Notes under the pieces: model-generated
Database searches by the model: none
Told to the model about the DNA's origin: nothing
The model's input: the letters and a program-made list of their open reading frames with translations, nothing else
Made by a program: the position numbers and the translations under genes
In this document: piece by piece, positions 8,233 to 17,903 of the stretch
Position numbering within the stretch: position 1 is the stretch's first letter
Layout: each line of letters begins with the position of its first letter
Assembly (NCBI GenBank): GCA_007694905.1
Contig: REEU01000157.1
Location: 1-64,000 of the forward strand
Direction: 5' to 3'
Length of the DNA stretch: 64,000 bases
From: Gammaproteobacteria bacterium
Lineage (GTDB): Bacteria > Pseudomonadota > Gammaproteobacteria > Pseudomonadales > Azotimanducaceae

Positions 8233-11200
8233 GACGCCTCCGCAAGGGCGGGATGCAGGGTCAGGGCACGGTGGTCCGTGCTGATCTGAAAGTGGGGCCG
8301 GAGTGAATTGACGCAAGCGCTGCCGCGTGCAGGTTGGCCGTTCAGCGTGAGGACCTCGAGGCGCTGTCGCGGTCCCGGCCGCCGGCGCAGCGCGGCGGCA
8401 AAGACGGCGAGCGTCGCCTTGAACTCGGCCTGGTCGGGCGCGGGATCGATGGCGAGTTCACCGCTGCCGCGACACCAGGTGAGGAGGACGCGACCTGCGC
8501 CGAGTACCAGTTCGTTGCCCGAGCGCGCCGCGGGCAGTGGCAGGCCCGCAAGGGGCAGGCCCAGGCCGCAGGGAGAAGCGGGGTCCTGTGCATGCAGCCA
8601 GCGCGGCGGTGCCGCATTCGAACGCCAGTCGTGGATGGACTCCAGGGCTTCCGGCAGGGCGAACTGGGGGCCACCGAGACCATCGAGAAACCAGCCGCCC
8701 ACCACCTCGCCGGACAACTCCATCCATCTCAGGGCGCGGAATACGCGCGCCCAGGACAAGGCTTTCGGTTCCCGGCGACACAGGTCAGGGCAGACCACAC
8801 CCCAGCGGTCGAGGAGAAGGTGGGCCCTCTCCCTGGCGCGCTCCAGGTCATCGAGGCGGTCGGCGGTTGGGTCACCGCCCTGCGCGAGTCGGGCGAAGTG
8901 ACCGGGGTAACCCGTGACCCGGGCCTGCACCCGCTGCCGCAGGCGCAGGCGCTGCCCGGGGCGGCGGCCCCCGCGTTCCATCGCAGCGATTTCGGGCAAA
9001 CTGAAGTTCCAGGCCAGACCCACACGGACGGCTTCGAAGCTGTCGAGGGTCAGGTGTCCCCTCCAGACGCCCTGCCACAGTCGCTGCGCGGCTTCGTGGG
9101 CGTCACCGTCGCAGGCCTGGCGCAGGAAGTCGAAGGGCAGACGGGCCCCCGCGGCCAGTCCCGGAAACGATGCGTCCTCCTCGGCGGTCGCGTCGGCGCC
9201 GACCTGTAGCGCCGCGAGCTCGTCCGGCAGGGCGAAACCGAGACGGCGTTCGCCGTCTCCGTAGAGTGTGAGTTCGCCGGCCTGTAGCACCCGATCGAGC
9301 TCGCCCGGGCGCGTGCCAGTAAGGCGGGCGGGCAGAACGAAGGCCTCCCAGCGTTCGGCCGGCAGGGGCAGGCCGCGCAGCGGTTCCAGAGCGTCCAGCA
9401 CGTCCTGGGCACCACCGACCCGCTGCCAGTCGAGGATGAAGTCCGCCACGTCGCCGGCGGCCAGTGGCTGCAGATGACGGCGCCGGGCCCGCTGCTGTCG
9501 CAGCATGGCCTCGAGATTGGAGCGCAGGCACAGACGCGTGGAGTCGTCATTCGTGAGCAGCGGCCCCCGCAGCAACGTTCCCGACGTTTCCAGGGCGGCC
9601 AGATCCTCACGCAGGTTCGCCTCCGGACCCGGCCAGGCGGCGATCAGCTCCTGTTCCGTCGCTGGTGGCTCTGTGGCGAGCCAGTCCTCGAGCCAGGCCC
9701 TGCGTGTTTCCGGCGACGGGGGATCGCCGCCGGTCGCAGCTCCGGCCAGCGCGCGCAGGGTGGGCGCATCGTCGGCGAGAACGACCCAGTGTCCGCGGGT
9801 GTGCCTGACCTCGTGCAGCCAGGACGTGATGCGCTCGCGCTCCGTCTCTGGAATCAACGACGCCAGTGCCTGAAACTCATCAGCGCGCAGAAAGCGGCGT
9901 TCTGCGATCCAGTCCTTCAGCTCCAGGGCGTCCTGAGGCGCCCAGCCGGGTTCCAATCGCCGTCGCCGGCGCTGGAAGCGCTCCACCGTCGCCGGGTCAA
10001 CACGCGGGCGGCGCCCGGGATCATCGAGGACCGCCTCGAGCAAGGTTGGACGAGCATCGCTGTCAGCCTGCCGCGGGCGGTCGTCCGCGTACATGTACTG
10101 GTTGATTTGGGCCCGGGCGAGCTGAGCGGCGAAGGGCGAGGGGCTGGCGGTATCGCAGAGCGACACTTGAATCCGGCCCCGGGCGAGGTCATCGAGCCGG
10201 GCCCGCAGCGCGGGCAACTCGAAGCTGTCTTCCAGGCAGGCCCGCCAAGTCTCCAGCAGGATAGGGAAGTCGGGCTGGGCCTGCAGGCGGCCCAGCAGAC
10301 GCTGCGCGTGCAGACGACTCATCCACAGCGGCTGGCGTTCACCGAAGCGGCGGCGGGGCAGCAGCAGGGCGCGACCGGCACACTCCCGGAAACGGGCGCC
10401 GAAGAATCCGCTTCCGGTCAGCCGGCGCTCGAGCAGCGTGTCGAGGTTGTCCGCCGTGACGAATCCGAGAACCTGTTCCGGATCCACGGCGGCGGCCAGC
10501 TGGATCACGATGGCGTCGTTGCCGGCATGGATCTCCGGTCGCTCGCCGAACTGTTCTTCCCATGCAGCCTCCAGTGCCAGCGCCCAGGGTCGGTTGAGCG
10601 TGGCGCCGGCCATGGTGTGAAGCACAAGCTGGCCGGCAGGATCAGGCGTGCGGCGCGAACCAGTGGAACCGGGACCGGCACGCACACGCTCGGCCACGAA
10701 ATGATGGGCGTGGGGGAGTGCCGTGCCCGTGTGGCGGCGCTGGCGCAGCAGATAGTCCCCCAGCATGCTGCGAGCGGCCGGATCGAGAGCTGCGAGCTCC
10801 GGTGCCGTCTGCAGTTCGCCGCCAGGGGCCGCGAGCTGTGCGTCCCAGGCTTCGAGCTGCTCCGCAATGCGAGCCGAGAGATGGGAATCGCGATCACGCT
10901 CCTCGGAGCGCCAGAACGGTGGTGCATGCGTTGCTTCGGGGGCCGGCAGTACGAACACGTCGTTGTGCGTAACGCGCTGCACGCGCCATTGCTGAGAGCC
11001 GAGACTGAACGCACGGCCCGGCCCGTTCTCCCAGACGAATTCCTCGTCGAGCTCGCCGAGCTTCGCCTGACTGTGCGCGTGGCGCAGCTGGAAGTAGCCA
11101 CGATCGGGGATCATGCCGCCGCTGGCATACAGGGCCAGTGCCGCTCCGCGGCCGGCCGTGAGCAGGCCCGTGTCCGGATCGAGGCGAATGCGCGGTCGCA

Positions 11201-12623
11201 GTTCGCGGATGCGGGTCCCTTCGAAGCGGCCGCTGAGCATGTCGACGACGGCGTCGAACGCTGCCCGAGTCAGGCGTCGATAGGGTGCTGCACGACGGAT
11301 CTCGGCGTACAGACTTTCTGCTGCCGCCGGGCCGGCCAGCAGACTCGCGAGCATGACCTGGGCGAGGACATCGAGGCAGCCACGCAGGGGACGCACGGCT
11401 TCGATGTCGCCCTGGGCGGCACAATGCAGCGCCACCGAGGCTTCGAGCAGATCATGGGGGTGGGTGGGATGCAGGACGGCGTGCGAGGTCTCGCCGACGC
11501 CATGACCTGCGCGGCCGATGCGCTGGAGCGCGCTGGTGACGTTGGGCGGACTCTGAACCAGGATCACTTCGTCCAGACTGCCGATGTCGATGCCCATCTC
11601 AAGAGAACTGGTGGCGACGATGGCACGCAGCCGGCCTTCTTTCAGACGCTGTTCCACCGTCAGCCGCAGCTCCCGCGCCAGCGAACCGTGGTGGGCCCAG
11701 GCCAGGGTGGCGTCCGCGTTCAGGTTGACCCGGAACGCCAGCTTCTCCGCCAGTTGCCGGCTGTTGCAGAACACCAGGGTGGAGCGATTGCGCTCGCTGT
11801 GGGCGCGGATGGAACGCGCGATCGGAGTCAATGCATCGAGACCGCCGTCCTCCGGCAGGACGTCCGGTTCGAGGGCTTCGATGCGCAACTCCAGCCGCGG
11901 CCGTTCACTGCTGCTGACGATTCGAACCGGCCGCGGGTTGGCGGCAGGGGAGCCGTCGCTGTCGCTCTCGTAACCGCCAAGCCATTCCGCTATGGCTTCG
12001 AGCGGCCGCACCGTCGCGGACAGGGCGATCCGCTGCACTTCGCCGGCGAGGCTCACCAGGCGTTCGACGCCCGCAGCCAGCCAGACCCCGCGACGGTTGC
12101 CAGCAATGGCGTGCACCTCGTCCAGGATGACCGTACGTACGCCGCCGAGCATGCCGCGCCCGGACGCTGATGCCAGCAGCAGGTTGAGGCTCTCTGGCGT
12201 CGTAATCAGGATCTCCGGTGGTTGGCGGACCATGCGCCTGCGCTCACCCGGCGGCGTGTCGCCACTGCGGGTGGCGACGCCGATCTCGGGCGCCGTCAGG
12301 CCGCAGTCGGCGAAGCGTTGTCTGAGTTCCGTTAGGGGAGCGAGGAGATTGCGGCGGATGTCGTTGTTCAGGGCTTTCAGTGGCGAGACATAGAGCACCC
12401 GCACAGCACCCGGCTCCCAGCTGCCCTGCAGCAGTTGATCGAGGGCCCAGAGGAAGGCGCACAAGGTCTTGCCGGATCCCGTCGGCGCCGTGGCGAGGAC
12501 ATGCTCACCGGCGGCGATGGCTGGCCAGGCGTCGCGTTGGATCGGAGTCGGGGGACCGTGACGCTCCCGCAGCCAAGCGGCGACTTGTGGATGGAATCCG
12601 GCCAGTGGACTGGGCTTGGGCAC
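8229..12623 (-). CDS. lhr: Long-form Lhr ATP-dependent helicase
   Basis: 1464 residues from a GTG at 12623 preceded by GGAG. The superfamily 2 core is clear: Walker A ATAPTGSGKT at 44-53, DEVH box, the SAT-like LSATVR segment, and QRIGRAGH as motif VI. About 800 further residues after the core match the large Lhr C-terminal extension found in the long Lhr of Escherichia coli and actinobacteria. Family members unwind RNA:DNA and DNA with 3'-5' polarity and are linked to DNA repair. It is divergent from the SDR at 12708, with 84 bp between the start codons, and its stop is coupled to the c-di-GMP protein downstream. Confidence 0.95.
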   Translation of the reverse strand: MPKPSPLAGFHPQVAAWLRERHGPPTPIQRDAWPAIAAGEHVLATAPTGSGKTLCAFLWALDQLLQGSWEPGAVRVLYVSPLKALNNDIRRNLLAPLTELRQRFADCGLTAPEIGVATRSGDTPPGERRRMVRQPPEILITTPESLNLLLASASGRGMLGGVRTVILDEVHAIAGNRRGVWLAAGVERLVSLAGEVQRIALSATVRPLEAIAEWLGGYESDSDGSPAANPRPVRIVSSSERPRLELRIEALEPDVLPEDGGLDALTPIARSIRAHSERNRSTLVFCNSRQLAEKLAFRVNLNADATLAWAHHGSLARELRLTVEQRLKEGRLRAIVATSSLEMGIDIGSLDEVILVQSPPNVTSALQRIGRAGHGVGETSHAVLHPTHPHDLLEASVALHCAAQGDIEAVRPLRGCLDVLAQVMLASLLAGPAAAESLYAEIRRAAPYRRLTRAAFDAVVDMLSGRFEGTRIRELRPRIRLDPDTGLLTAGRGAALALYASGGMIPDRGYFQLRHAHSQAKLGELDEEFVWENGPGRAFSLGSQQWRVQRVTHNDVFVLPAPEATHAPPFWRSEERDRDSHLSARIAEQLEAWDAQLAAPGGELQTAPELAALDPAARSMLGDYLLRQRRHTGTALPHAHHFVAERVRAGPGSTGSRRTPDPAGQLVLHTMAGATLNRPWALALEAAWEEQFGERPEIHAGNDAIVIQLAAAVDPEQVLGFVTADNLDTLLERRLTGSGFFGARFRECAGRALLLPRRRFGERQPLWMSRLHAQRLLGRLQAQPDFPILLETWRACLEDSFELPALRARLDDLARGRIQVSLCDTASPSPFAAQLARAQINQYMYADDRPRQADSDARPTLLEAVLDDPGRRPRVDPATVERFQRRRRRLEPGWAPQDALELKDWIAERRFLRADEFQALASLIPETERERITSWLHEVRHTRGHWVVLADDAPTLRALAGAATGGDPPSPETRRAWLEDWLATEPPATEQELIAAWPGPEANLREDLAALETSGTLLRGPLLTNDDSTRLCLRSNLEAMLRQQRARRRHLQPLAAGDVADFILDWQRVGGAQDVLDALEPLRGLPLPAERWEAFVLPARLTGTRPGELDRVLQAGELTLYGDGERRLGFALPDELAALQVGADATAEEDASFPGLAAGARLPFDFLRQACDGDAHEAAQRLWQGVWRGHLTLDSFEAVRVGLAWNFSLPEIAAMERGGRRPGQRLRLRQRVQARVTGYPGHFARLAQGGDPTADRLDDLERARERAHLLLDRWGVVCPDLCRREPKALSWARVFRALRWMELSGEVVGGWFLDGLGGPQFALPEALESIHDWRSNAAPPRWLHAQDPASPCGLGLPLAGLPLPAARSGNELVLGAGRVLLTWCRGSGELAIDPAPDQAEFKATLAVFAAALRRRPGPRQRLEVLTLNGQPARGSACVNSLRPHFQISTDHRALTLHPALAEAS

Positions 12624-12707
12624 GCTGACTCCGGTTGCCCGGCGCTAGACAAGTCTCGATGATACACGGCCACGATGAGGCCCCGAGCAGGGGAGACGGG
12701 AGAGCGC

Positions 12708-13484
12708 ATGAATACGATCGATGGCAGCGTTGTGATCACTGGTGGTGGCGCGGGCATCGGGCGGGAGGCTGCACTGGCCTTTGCCGCTCGTGGTGCCCAT
12801 GTCGTAGTGGCGGGACGAACGGCAAGCCGTCTCGAGGAAGTGGTGGCCGCCATTCGCTCCGCCGGTGGCAGCGCCGAGGCGGTGGCAGCTGACTGTGCCA
12901 CCGAGAGCGGTGCGGATGCCGTGATCAGTGCCGCAGAGGCCAAGGGTGGGGTCGCCGTGCTGGTCAACAACGCCGGAGTTGGCTACAGCTTCGAGGCCAC
13001 GCGGCCGGGCTCCATGGCGGCCCTGGCGGATACGTCTCCGGAGAACTGGCACGAGGTCATGCGGATCAATCTCGACTCCGCCTATTTCATGTGCCACCGC
13101 GCTCTGCCTGGTATGATCGCGGCGGGTCGCGGATCCATCGTCAACGTGTCCAGTGCAGGAGGGACGCAGGGCATGGCGGACGCGCACGCCTATGCCACCG
13201 CGAAGGCCGGCATGATCAACCTGACGCGATCGCTGGCACGAACCTACGGTCCGAACGGCATCCGGTCCAATGTGCTTGCGCCGGGTTTCGTCGCCACGGA
13301 CATGGTGGCATCGGTGCTCGAGAGCGAAGCGAATCCTTTCGCAGATGACATCATGCGCTTTGCGGCCTGTCCGCTGGGGCGACCCGGAGAGCCTGAGGAG
13401 ATGGCCGAAGCCATCGTCTTCCTCGCAGGGAACGGTTATGCCAACGGGGTCGTGCTGGTGCTCGACGGCGGCTCCACCTGCTGA
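12708..13484 (+). CDS. Short-chain dehydrogenase/reductase (SDR)
   Basis: 258 residues, classical SDR length. Nucleotide-binding TGGGAGIG is at residues 11-18, the NNAGV segment follows, catalytic Ser is in VNVSSAGG and the Y-x-x-x-K is YATAK. The C-terminus GVVLVLDGGSTC is typical. I chose the ATG at 12708 because GGGAGAG sits directly upstream and the protein then begins next to the first beta strand; an ATG at 12675 would add 11 unrelated residues. It is an NAD(P)-dependent oxidoreductase of unknown substrate. It converges on the TPR gene, with a hairpin between the two stops. Confidence 0.92.
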   Translation: MNTIDGSVVITGGGAGIGREAALAFAARGAHVVVAGRTASRLEEVVAAIRSAGGSAEAVAADCATESGADAVISAAEAKGGVAVLVNNAGVGYSFEATRPGSMAALADTSPENWHEVMRINLDSAYFMCHRALPGMIAAGRGSIVNVSSAGGTQGMADAHAYATAKAGMINLTRSLARTYGPNGIRSNVLAPGFVATDMVASVLESEANPFADDIMRFAACPLGRPGEPEEMAEAIVFLAGNGYANGVVLVLDGGSTC

Positions 13485-13494
13485 ACTGCCTTCG

Positions 13495-13543
13495 AGGCTC
13501 TGAACGGGTCGCTCCGCCGCGCTGCGAACCCGATTCAGAGCCT
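13495..13543. terminator. Hairpin between convergent genes, possible bidirectional terminator
   Basis: The arms aggctctgaacgggt (13495-13509) and acccgattcagagcct (13528-13543) pair over 14 bp with one bulged base. They sit between the stop of the SDR (13484) and the stop of the TPR gene (13545). There is no clear T-run on either side, so the terminator call rests on position and stem strength. Confidence 0.5.
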
Positions 13544-13544
13544 G

Positions 13545-14536
13545 TCAGGTCTCGGCCTCCAGACACTGCGCCTGGAATTCCTCGACCAGCTCGTCGAGTT
13601 GCACGAAACGTCTGCGTCGCGGTTCCGAGCGCTGCAGCAGTTCGCAGAGTTCCGGCTGCTTTGCGGCGGCGGCCGCTTCGATGGCCAGAGCCAGTGCCGG
13701 ATCGCTGGCGGCGTTGGCCAGATTGCGTTCGGCCATGACCCACGCCTGTTGCGGATCGTCGCCGGATCCGAGCCAGAACTCCGCAATGTGATCGAGAAAG
13801 GCGAGCGGATGCCTGGCCAACAGTTCCGCATAACCGCGCTCAGCACGTTCCCGTATGGGTTCAGCTTCCTCGTGACGGCCGGCGGCCACCAGAAATTCGG
13901 CGAGCCTCGAGTCGACTTCGGGATCCTCTGACTCGCCGGCGATGGCTTCCAGGAGCGCGATGGCTTCGTCAAGCTCGTCGATCTCCACCAGCGCCTCAGC
14001 CAGATGGACCCGGGCGGTGATATAGGCCGGCATGTAGTCGAGGGCTCGCCTGTAGTGGGCTGCGGCGCGAGCGGGCTCTCGGTCCACGTGCAATTCTCCG
14101 CGCTGGAACTCGACCCAGGACACGGCGAACGGACTGATCTGATCCCAGAACTGCAGCGCTTTCAGGTAGTTCGTTTCGGCTTCGTCGACGCGCCCTAGTG
14201 TGTGAAGCGTGAACGCAAGCTGGGTCAGGCTGGCAAAGGCCGGGTTCGATGCGGCCCGTCGCTGCGCCTCTGCAAGCACGACCTCTGGAGTGCCCCGAGC
14301 CAGAGCGATACGAATGCGGGTGCGCGCGACGTCGTCGGCAGCGGCAGCATGCTGCCGGCGGCTAGGATCGGTTAGGGGTTCGAGTTCCGTCAGCAGTGTC
14401 TCAGCTTCTCGAGAATGTTGGGGCTATCGCGGTGATCTGCGGCCCTGACGCTCGACGTCGCCATCAGGCAGGCGGCGAGCAGGGGAAGGGGGCCGGGTAG
14501 GACACGGAGCCCGGGTACACCACGTCCGGATGTCAT
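13545..14536 (-). pseudogene. Exported TPR protein interrupted by a frameshift
   Basis: The main reading frame (13545 to about 14424) encodes tetratricopeptide repeats, e.g. an LAFTLHTLGRVDEAETNYLKAL unit and further A-x-x-x-x-x-G/A-x-x-x-E-A patterns, but it has no good start codon. The 5' end is in another frame: ATG at 14536, preceded by aggggag with 7-nt spacing, then a signal peptide with core PLPLLAACLMA and a likely cleavage after SVRA, running to a TGA at 14390. Joining the frames between about 14390 and 14424 with one single-base change gives a continuous secreted TPR protein of about 330 residues. It is either a young pseudogene or a sequencing error. The function of the intact form is unknown; TPRs mediate protein contacts. 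Confidence 0.7.
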
Positions 14537-14727
14537 CGTTGTGCTCCCCTATCTGATCCCGGCGCAGCGGAGCCGGCGCCTGAAGGTAGTCCATGTTCAT
14601 GGCTGGACCTTGTCCTTCCTGAACAGTCGTACAACAGTAGCGCTGCGGTGTCCATCGGCGCCTATCCTGCCTGATCATGCGTCCTTCAATAGGACCGATT
14701 TCGCCGGGGTCGCTTTACGGTTCGTGC

Positions 14728-15936
14728 TCACTCGAGGCCGAGCACCTGCTTTGCAATCACGTTCTTCTGGATCTCATTGGTGCCACCGTAAATGCTCTGG
14801 GCGCGGGTGAAGAAGTAATCGGCTATAGCCGTCACCGGCCACGCCGGCGCGAACGCTCCGTCGGCGCCTCCGTTCCAGTCGTCCCCGCTGCGGTCGGGGA
14901 CGGCGCGCAGGCCGAGGTGGCCGGCGGCTTCGAGCCAGAGTTCGGTGATGGCCTGAGCCACTTCCGTCGAGCGTATTTTCAGGATGGAGGATTCGTTACC
15001 GGGCGCGCCCCCTGTGGCAACGGCTGCGAGCGTGCGGAGCGTGGTGTACTCCAGCGTCGTCAATTCCACCGCGACCGCATCATAGCGCCTTCTGAATTCC
15101 GGATCGGACCAGAGCGCCTCGCGACCGTAACGGGTCTCCCGGGCGCAGGACGCCAGTTTGCGCATCTGCTCTTTCTTGCCGGCGATATGTGCGTAGCTGG
15201 TGCGTTCGTGGGTCAGCAGATACTTGGCATAGCTCCAGCCTTTGCCTTCCTCACCGACCCGGTTCGCCTGGGGCACCCGTACGTTCTCGAAGCTGACGGT
15301 GTTGAGATGGTGACCGCCGTCGATGGTGATGATGGGGTGAACCTGCACGCCCGGAGTGTTCATGTCGATCATCAGGAAGGTGATGCCCTGCTGCTTGCGC
15401 GCCTCCCGGGACGTGCGCACCAGGCAAAAGATCCAGTCGGCGAAGTGGGCCTGGCTGGTCCAGGTCTTGCTGCCGTTGACGATGTAGTCGTCGCCGTCGG
15501 CGTCAGCACGGCATTCGAGGCCGGCGAGGTCGGAACCCGCGCCCGGCTCGGAGTAGCCCTGAGCCCAGAACGTGTCCGCCCTGAGGATCTCCGGCAGAAA
15601 CCTGCGCTTCTGCTCCTCGCTGCCGAAGGTGTAGAGCACGGGTGCGACATAGATCACACCCATGGGCACGATGGGCGGCGCGCCTGCCCGTTCGAGCTCT
15701 TCATCGAAGAGGTACTTCTCGGTGACGCTCCAGCCCGTACCGCCGTGTTCGGGCGGCCAGTTCGCGGCCAGCCAGCCGCGGTCGGACAGGGCGCGTTCGC
15801 TGCGCTGCAGGTCACTCTTGGCAAGGCTCTGGCCTCGTCGCCGCTTGTCGAGGATGTCCTGTGGATAGTCGTTGGCGAAGAACGCACGAACCTCCTCGGC
15901 GAAGGCGAGTTCGGCTTCGGAATAGCGCAGATCCAT
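14728..15936 (-). CDS. Acyl-CoA dehydrogenase
   Basis: 402 residues from the ATG at 15936 (MDLRYSEAELAFAEEV). The family order is present: N-terminal helical domain, the SEPGAGSDLAGL FAD/substrate segment, a beta domain with GSKTWTSQAHFADW, and the helical C-terminus with IYGGTNEIQKN, a near-C-terminal G-T-N-E-I in the usual catalytic-Glu region. It resembles the large pimeloyl-CoA dehydrogenase or steroid side-chain dehydrogenase type. An upstream in-frame ATG at 16005 gives 23 unrelated residues and is less likely. It is followed by 191 bp before the TPR gene, with no clear terminator. The substrate chain is unknown. Confidence 0.93.
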   Translation of the reverse strand: MDLRYSEAELAFAEEVRAFFANDYPQDILDKRRRGQSLAKSDLQRSERALSDRGWLAANWPPEHGGTGWSVTEKYLFDEELERAGAPPIVPMGVIYVAPVLYTFGSEEQKRRFLPEILRADTFWAQGYSEPGAGSDLAGLECRADADGDDYIVNGSKTWTSQAHFADWIFCLVRTSREARKQQGITFLMIDMNTPGVQVHPIITIDGGHHLNTVSFENVRVPQANRVGEEGKGWSYAKYLLTHERTSYAHIAGKKEQMRKLASCARETRYGREALWSDPEFRRRYDAVAVELTTLEYTTLRTLAAVATGGAPGNESSILKIRSTEVAQAITELWLEAAGHLGLRAVPDRSGDDWNGGADGAFAPAWPVTAIADYFFTRAQSIYGGTNEIQKNVIAKQVLGLE

Positions 15937-16169
15937 GATGATTCCCGAACGCTGATGGCGCCGGGATGATAACGCGGTGAAGCGAATGTTGTCCGATGCG
16001 GGCACCGTGCCGGGATGAGAAATCCGGACACGAGCGAGGGTATTGCCGGCCGCGCTCAGCCTACCGACTTAGAAGGTAAGTGCGCAGGTCCATCGCCGTC
16101 ATGTTGCCTCAGGAAGGCTCGCTCTGAATGCAGACGACAGCCATGCCTCGCGCGGGCTGCCCGATCAGG

Positions 16170-16397
16170 TTACTCGACGACGGTGACGTTGGCAGCCTGG
16201 GGACCTTTCTGGCCCTCGGTGATGTTGAAGGAAACGGTCTGACCTTCCAGGAGCGTTCTCCGGCCGGTGCCGTTGATCGCGCTGAAGTGGACGAACACGT
16301 CCTTCTGGCCTTCCTGCTGGATGAAACCAAACCCTTTCTCGTCGTTGAACCACTTGACGACGCCGGTTACGAACTGATCCAAGATCCCATACCTCAT
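16170..16397 (-). CDS. Cold-shock domain (CspA family) protein
   Basis: 75 residues. The single cold-shock domain has RNP1 KGFGFI and RNP2 VFVHF, with [12 protein letters not shown] at the front and [11 protein letters not shown] at the end. It binds single-stranded RNA/DNA as a chaperone. The start is unsettled: the ATG at 16397 gives an unusual leader MRYGILDQF, while a TTG four codons later would give the normal 71-residue protein and has GAGG-like bases upstream. The 227-bp interval before the thiolase stop can hold the long 5' leader typical of this family, but I saw no defined cold-box. Confidence 0.92.
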   Translation of the reverse strand: MRYGILDQFVTGVVKWFNDEKGFGFIQQEGQKDVFVHFSAINGTGRRTLLEGQTVSFNITEGQKGPQAANVTVVE

Positions 16398-16573
16398 CGT
16401 GCCCGGGCGATTCGCGCCCGCGATGCCATGAAACTGCCCGTCTTCGAGACGAGCAGATTGCCATATTACTGAAAATGGATTTCCTGCAAGTGACAGGCGA
16501 CGAACGGTCGAGGAGACAGGCGGGTCCGATTGCGTCGGGCCCGGGCGTTGCGGGAGGCGCTCTGCAGCGTGTC

Positions 16574-16605
16574 GGCACGCCCGCGGTTTGGGCCGCAGGC
16601 GTGCC
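16574..16605 (-). terminator. Strong hairpin downstream of the thiolase gene
   Basis: ggcacgcccgcgg (16574-16586) and ccgcaggcgtgcc (16593-16605) pair at 12 of 13 positions around a 6-nt loop. The hairpin starts 20 bp past the thiolase stop in its direction of transcription. There is no U-tract, so it may act as a Rho-assisted end or an mRNA-stabilising structure rather than a classical intrinsic terminator. Confidence 0.45.
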
Positions 16606-16624
16606 ATGTCACGCAGAATCGAGG

Positions 16625-17800
16625 TCAGAGGCGTTCGACGATGGTGACGTTGGCGAGACCGCCGCCTTCGCACATGGTCTGCAGTCCCCACTTCTTGTTG
16701 TGGGTCGCCAGCGCGTGCACCAGCGTCGCCATGAGCTTGGTGCCCGAGCCCCCCAGGGGATGGCCGAGCGCAATGGCGCCACCGTGGACGTTGAGGCGGT
16801 CGCGATCGGCTCCCAGTTCCTGCAGCCAGGCCACGGGCACCGAGGCGAAGGCTTCGTTCACCTCGAACAGGTCGATGTCGTCGATCTTCTTGCCGGCCTT
16901 CTCCAGCGCCCGGCGGGTGCCCTCGATAGGCGCTTCCAGCATGATCACGGGGTCGCCACCGACCACGGTCAGGGTGTGGATGCGGGCGAGGGGCTCGACC
17001 CCCAGCGCCTTGAGACCTGCTTCGCTGACGACCATCACGGCGGAGGCGCCATCGCAGATCTGCGACGAAGTGGCTGCGGTCAGGCGACCGCCTTCAGCCA
17101 GCAGTTTGACGCCGGAGATGCCTTCCAGGGTGGCGTCCATGCGGATGCCTTCGTCCACTTCGTGCATCTGCTTGCTGTCGTCCTCCAGCGTGATCTCGAC
17201 TGGCACGATCTCGTTTTTGAACCAGCCCTTTTCGACGGCTTGCTTAGCCTTCTGGTGGCTTTCGAGGGCGAACTGATCAAGCACTTCCTTGGCCAGGTCG
17301 TACTTCTTGGCCATCATTTCAGCGCCGGTGAACTGGCTGAATTGCACCTTCGGGTAGCGCTGCTGCATGCCCTTGCCGTAGGGGAGACCGAAGCCGGCCT
17401 CGTAGGCAGGCTTGACCGCTGCACCCATGGGCACCCGGGTCATGGACTCCACGCCGGCGGCGATGACGCAGTCCATGGTGCCGGACATGATGGCCTGGGC
17501 GGCGAAGTGCAGGGCCTGCTGCGAGGATCCGCACTGACGGTCCACGCTGGTGGCCGGAACGCTTTCCGGCAGGGACGAGGACAGCACCGCATTGCGGGCG
17601 ATGTTCGTGCTCTGCTCGCCAGCCTGGCTGACGCAGCCCATGATCACGTCCTCGATCAGATGCGGGTCGGCCTTCGCACGCGCGACCACGTCATCGAGCA
17701 CGCGAGCGGCGAGATCGGCGGCATGCCAGTCCTTCAGGCGGCTGCCCCGGCGACCGCCCGCGGTGCGGCATGCGGCGACAATGTAGGCTGCTTCTGCCAT
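16625..17800 (-). CDS. Acetyl-CoA C-acyltransferase (thiolase)
   Basis: 391 residues, standard thiolase length. The acylated cysteine lies in [10 protein letters not shown] (Cys90), the catalytic His in [14 protein letters not shown], and the second Cys in [10 protein letters not shown] near the C-terminus; all three are intact. The enzyme condenses or cleaves 3-ketoacyl-CoA with CoA, the last beta-oxidation step or the biosynthetic reverse. The ATG at 17800 is preceded by GAGGGA. An AT-rich block lies immediately upstream, very unlike the surrounding composition, and probably contains the promoter. Chain-length preference is not readable, and the gene is not adjacent to a hydroxyacyl-CoA dehydrogenase. 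Confidence 0.94.
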   Translation of the reverse strand: MAEAAYIVAACRTAGGRRGSRLKDWHAADLAARVLDDVVARAKADPHLIEDVIMGCVSQAGEQSTNIARNAVLSSSLPESVPATSVDRQCGSSQQALHFAAQAIMSGTMDCVIAAGVESMTRVPMGAAVKPAYEAGFGLPYGKGMQQRYPKVQFSQFTGAEMMAKKYDLAKEVLDQFALESHQKAKQAVEKGWFKNEIVPVEITLEDDSKQMHEVDEGIRMDATLEGISGVKLLAEGGRLTAATSSQICDGASAVMVVSEAGLKALGVEPLARIHTLTVVGGDPVIMLEAPIEGTRRALEKAGKKIDDIDLFEVNEAFASVPVAWLQELGADRDRLNVHGGAIALGHPLGGSGTKLMATLVHALATHNKKWGLQTMCEGGGLANVTIVERL

Positions 17801-17804
17801 GTCA

Positions 17805-17875
17805 GTTCCCTCTTTTCAATTAGTTAAAGTTAATAATTAAACAGTTTCGAGAAAAATTAATTCGTTTCGCTTAAC
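17805..17875 (-). promoter_or_regulatory. AT-rich promoter region of the thiolase gene
   Basis: About 60 bases of strongly AT-rich sequence, including gttaataattaaac and aaaaattaattcg, in an otherwise GC-rich window. It ends at the thiolase ribosome-binding site. I could not choose a single -35/-10 pair, since several TTTAAT/TTAATT hexamers compete. Position and composition are the evidence. Confidence 0.5.
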
Positions 17876-17903
17876 CTGAGACGGGCGGATTATGCCCGCC
17901 GGG

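Noticed and set aside
9474-12170. Plus-strand open frame of 898 codons opposite lhr
   Set aside because: It mirrors the codon structure of lhr, has no recognisable domain and lies wholly antisense to a clear helicase.
14424-14678. 84-codon minus-strand open frame overlapping the broken TPR gene start
   Set aside because: It has no ribosome-binding site and no family similarity; it covers the signal-peptide-coding region in the wrong frame.
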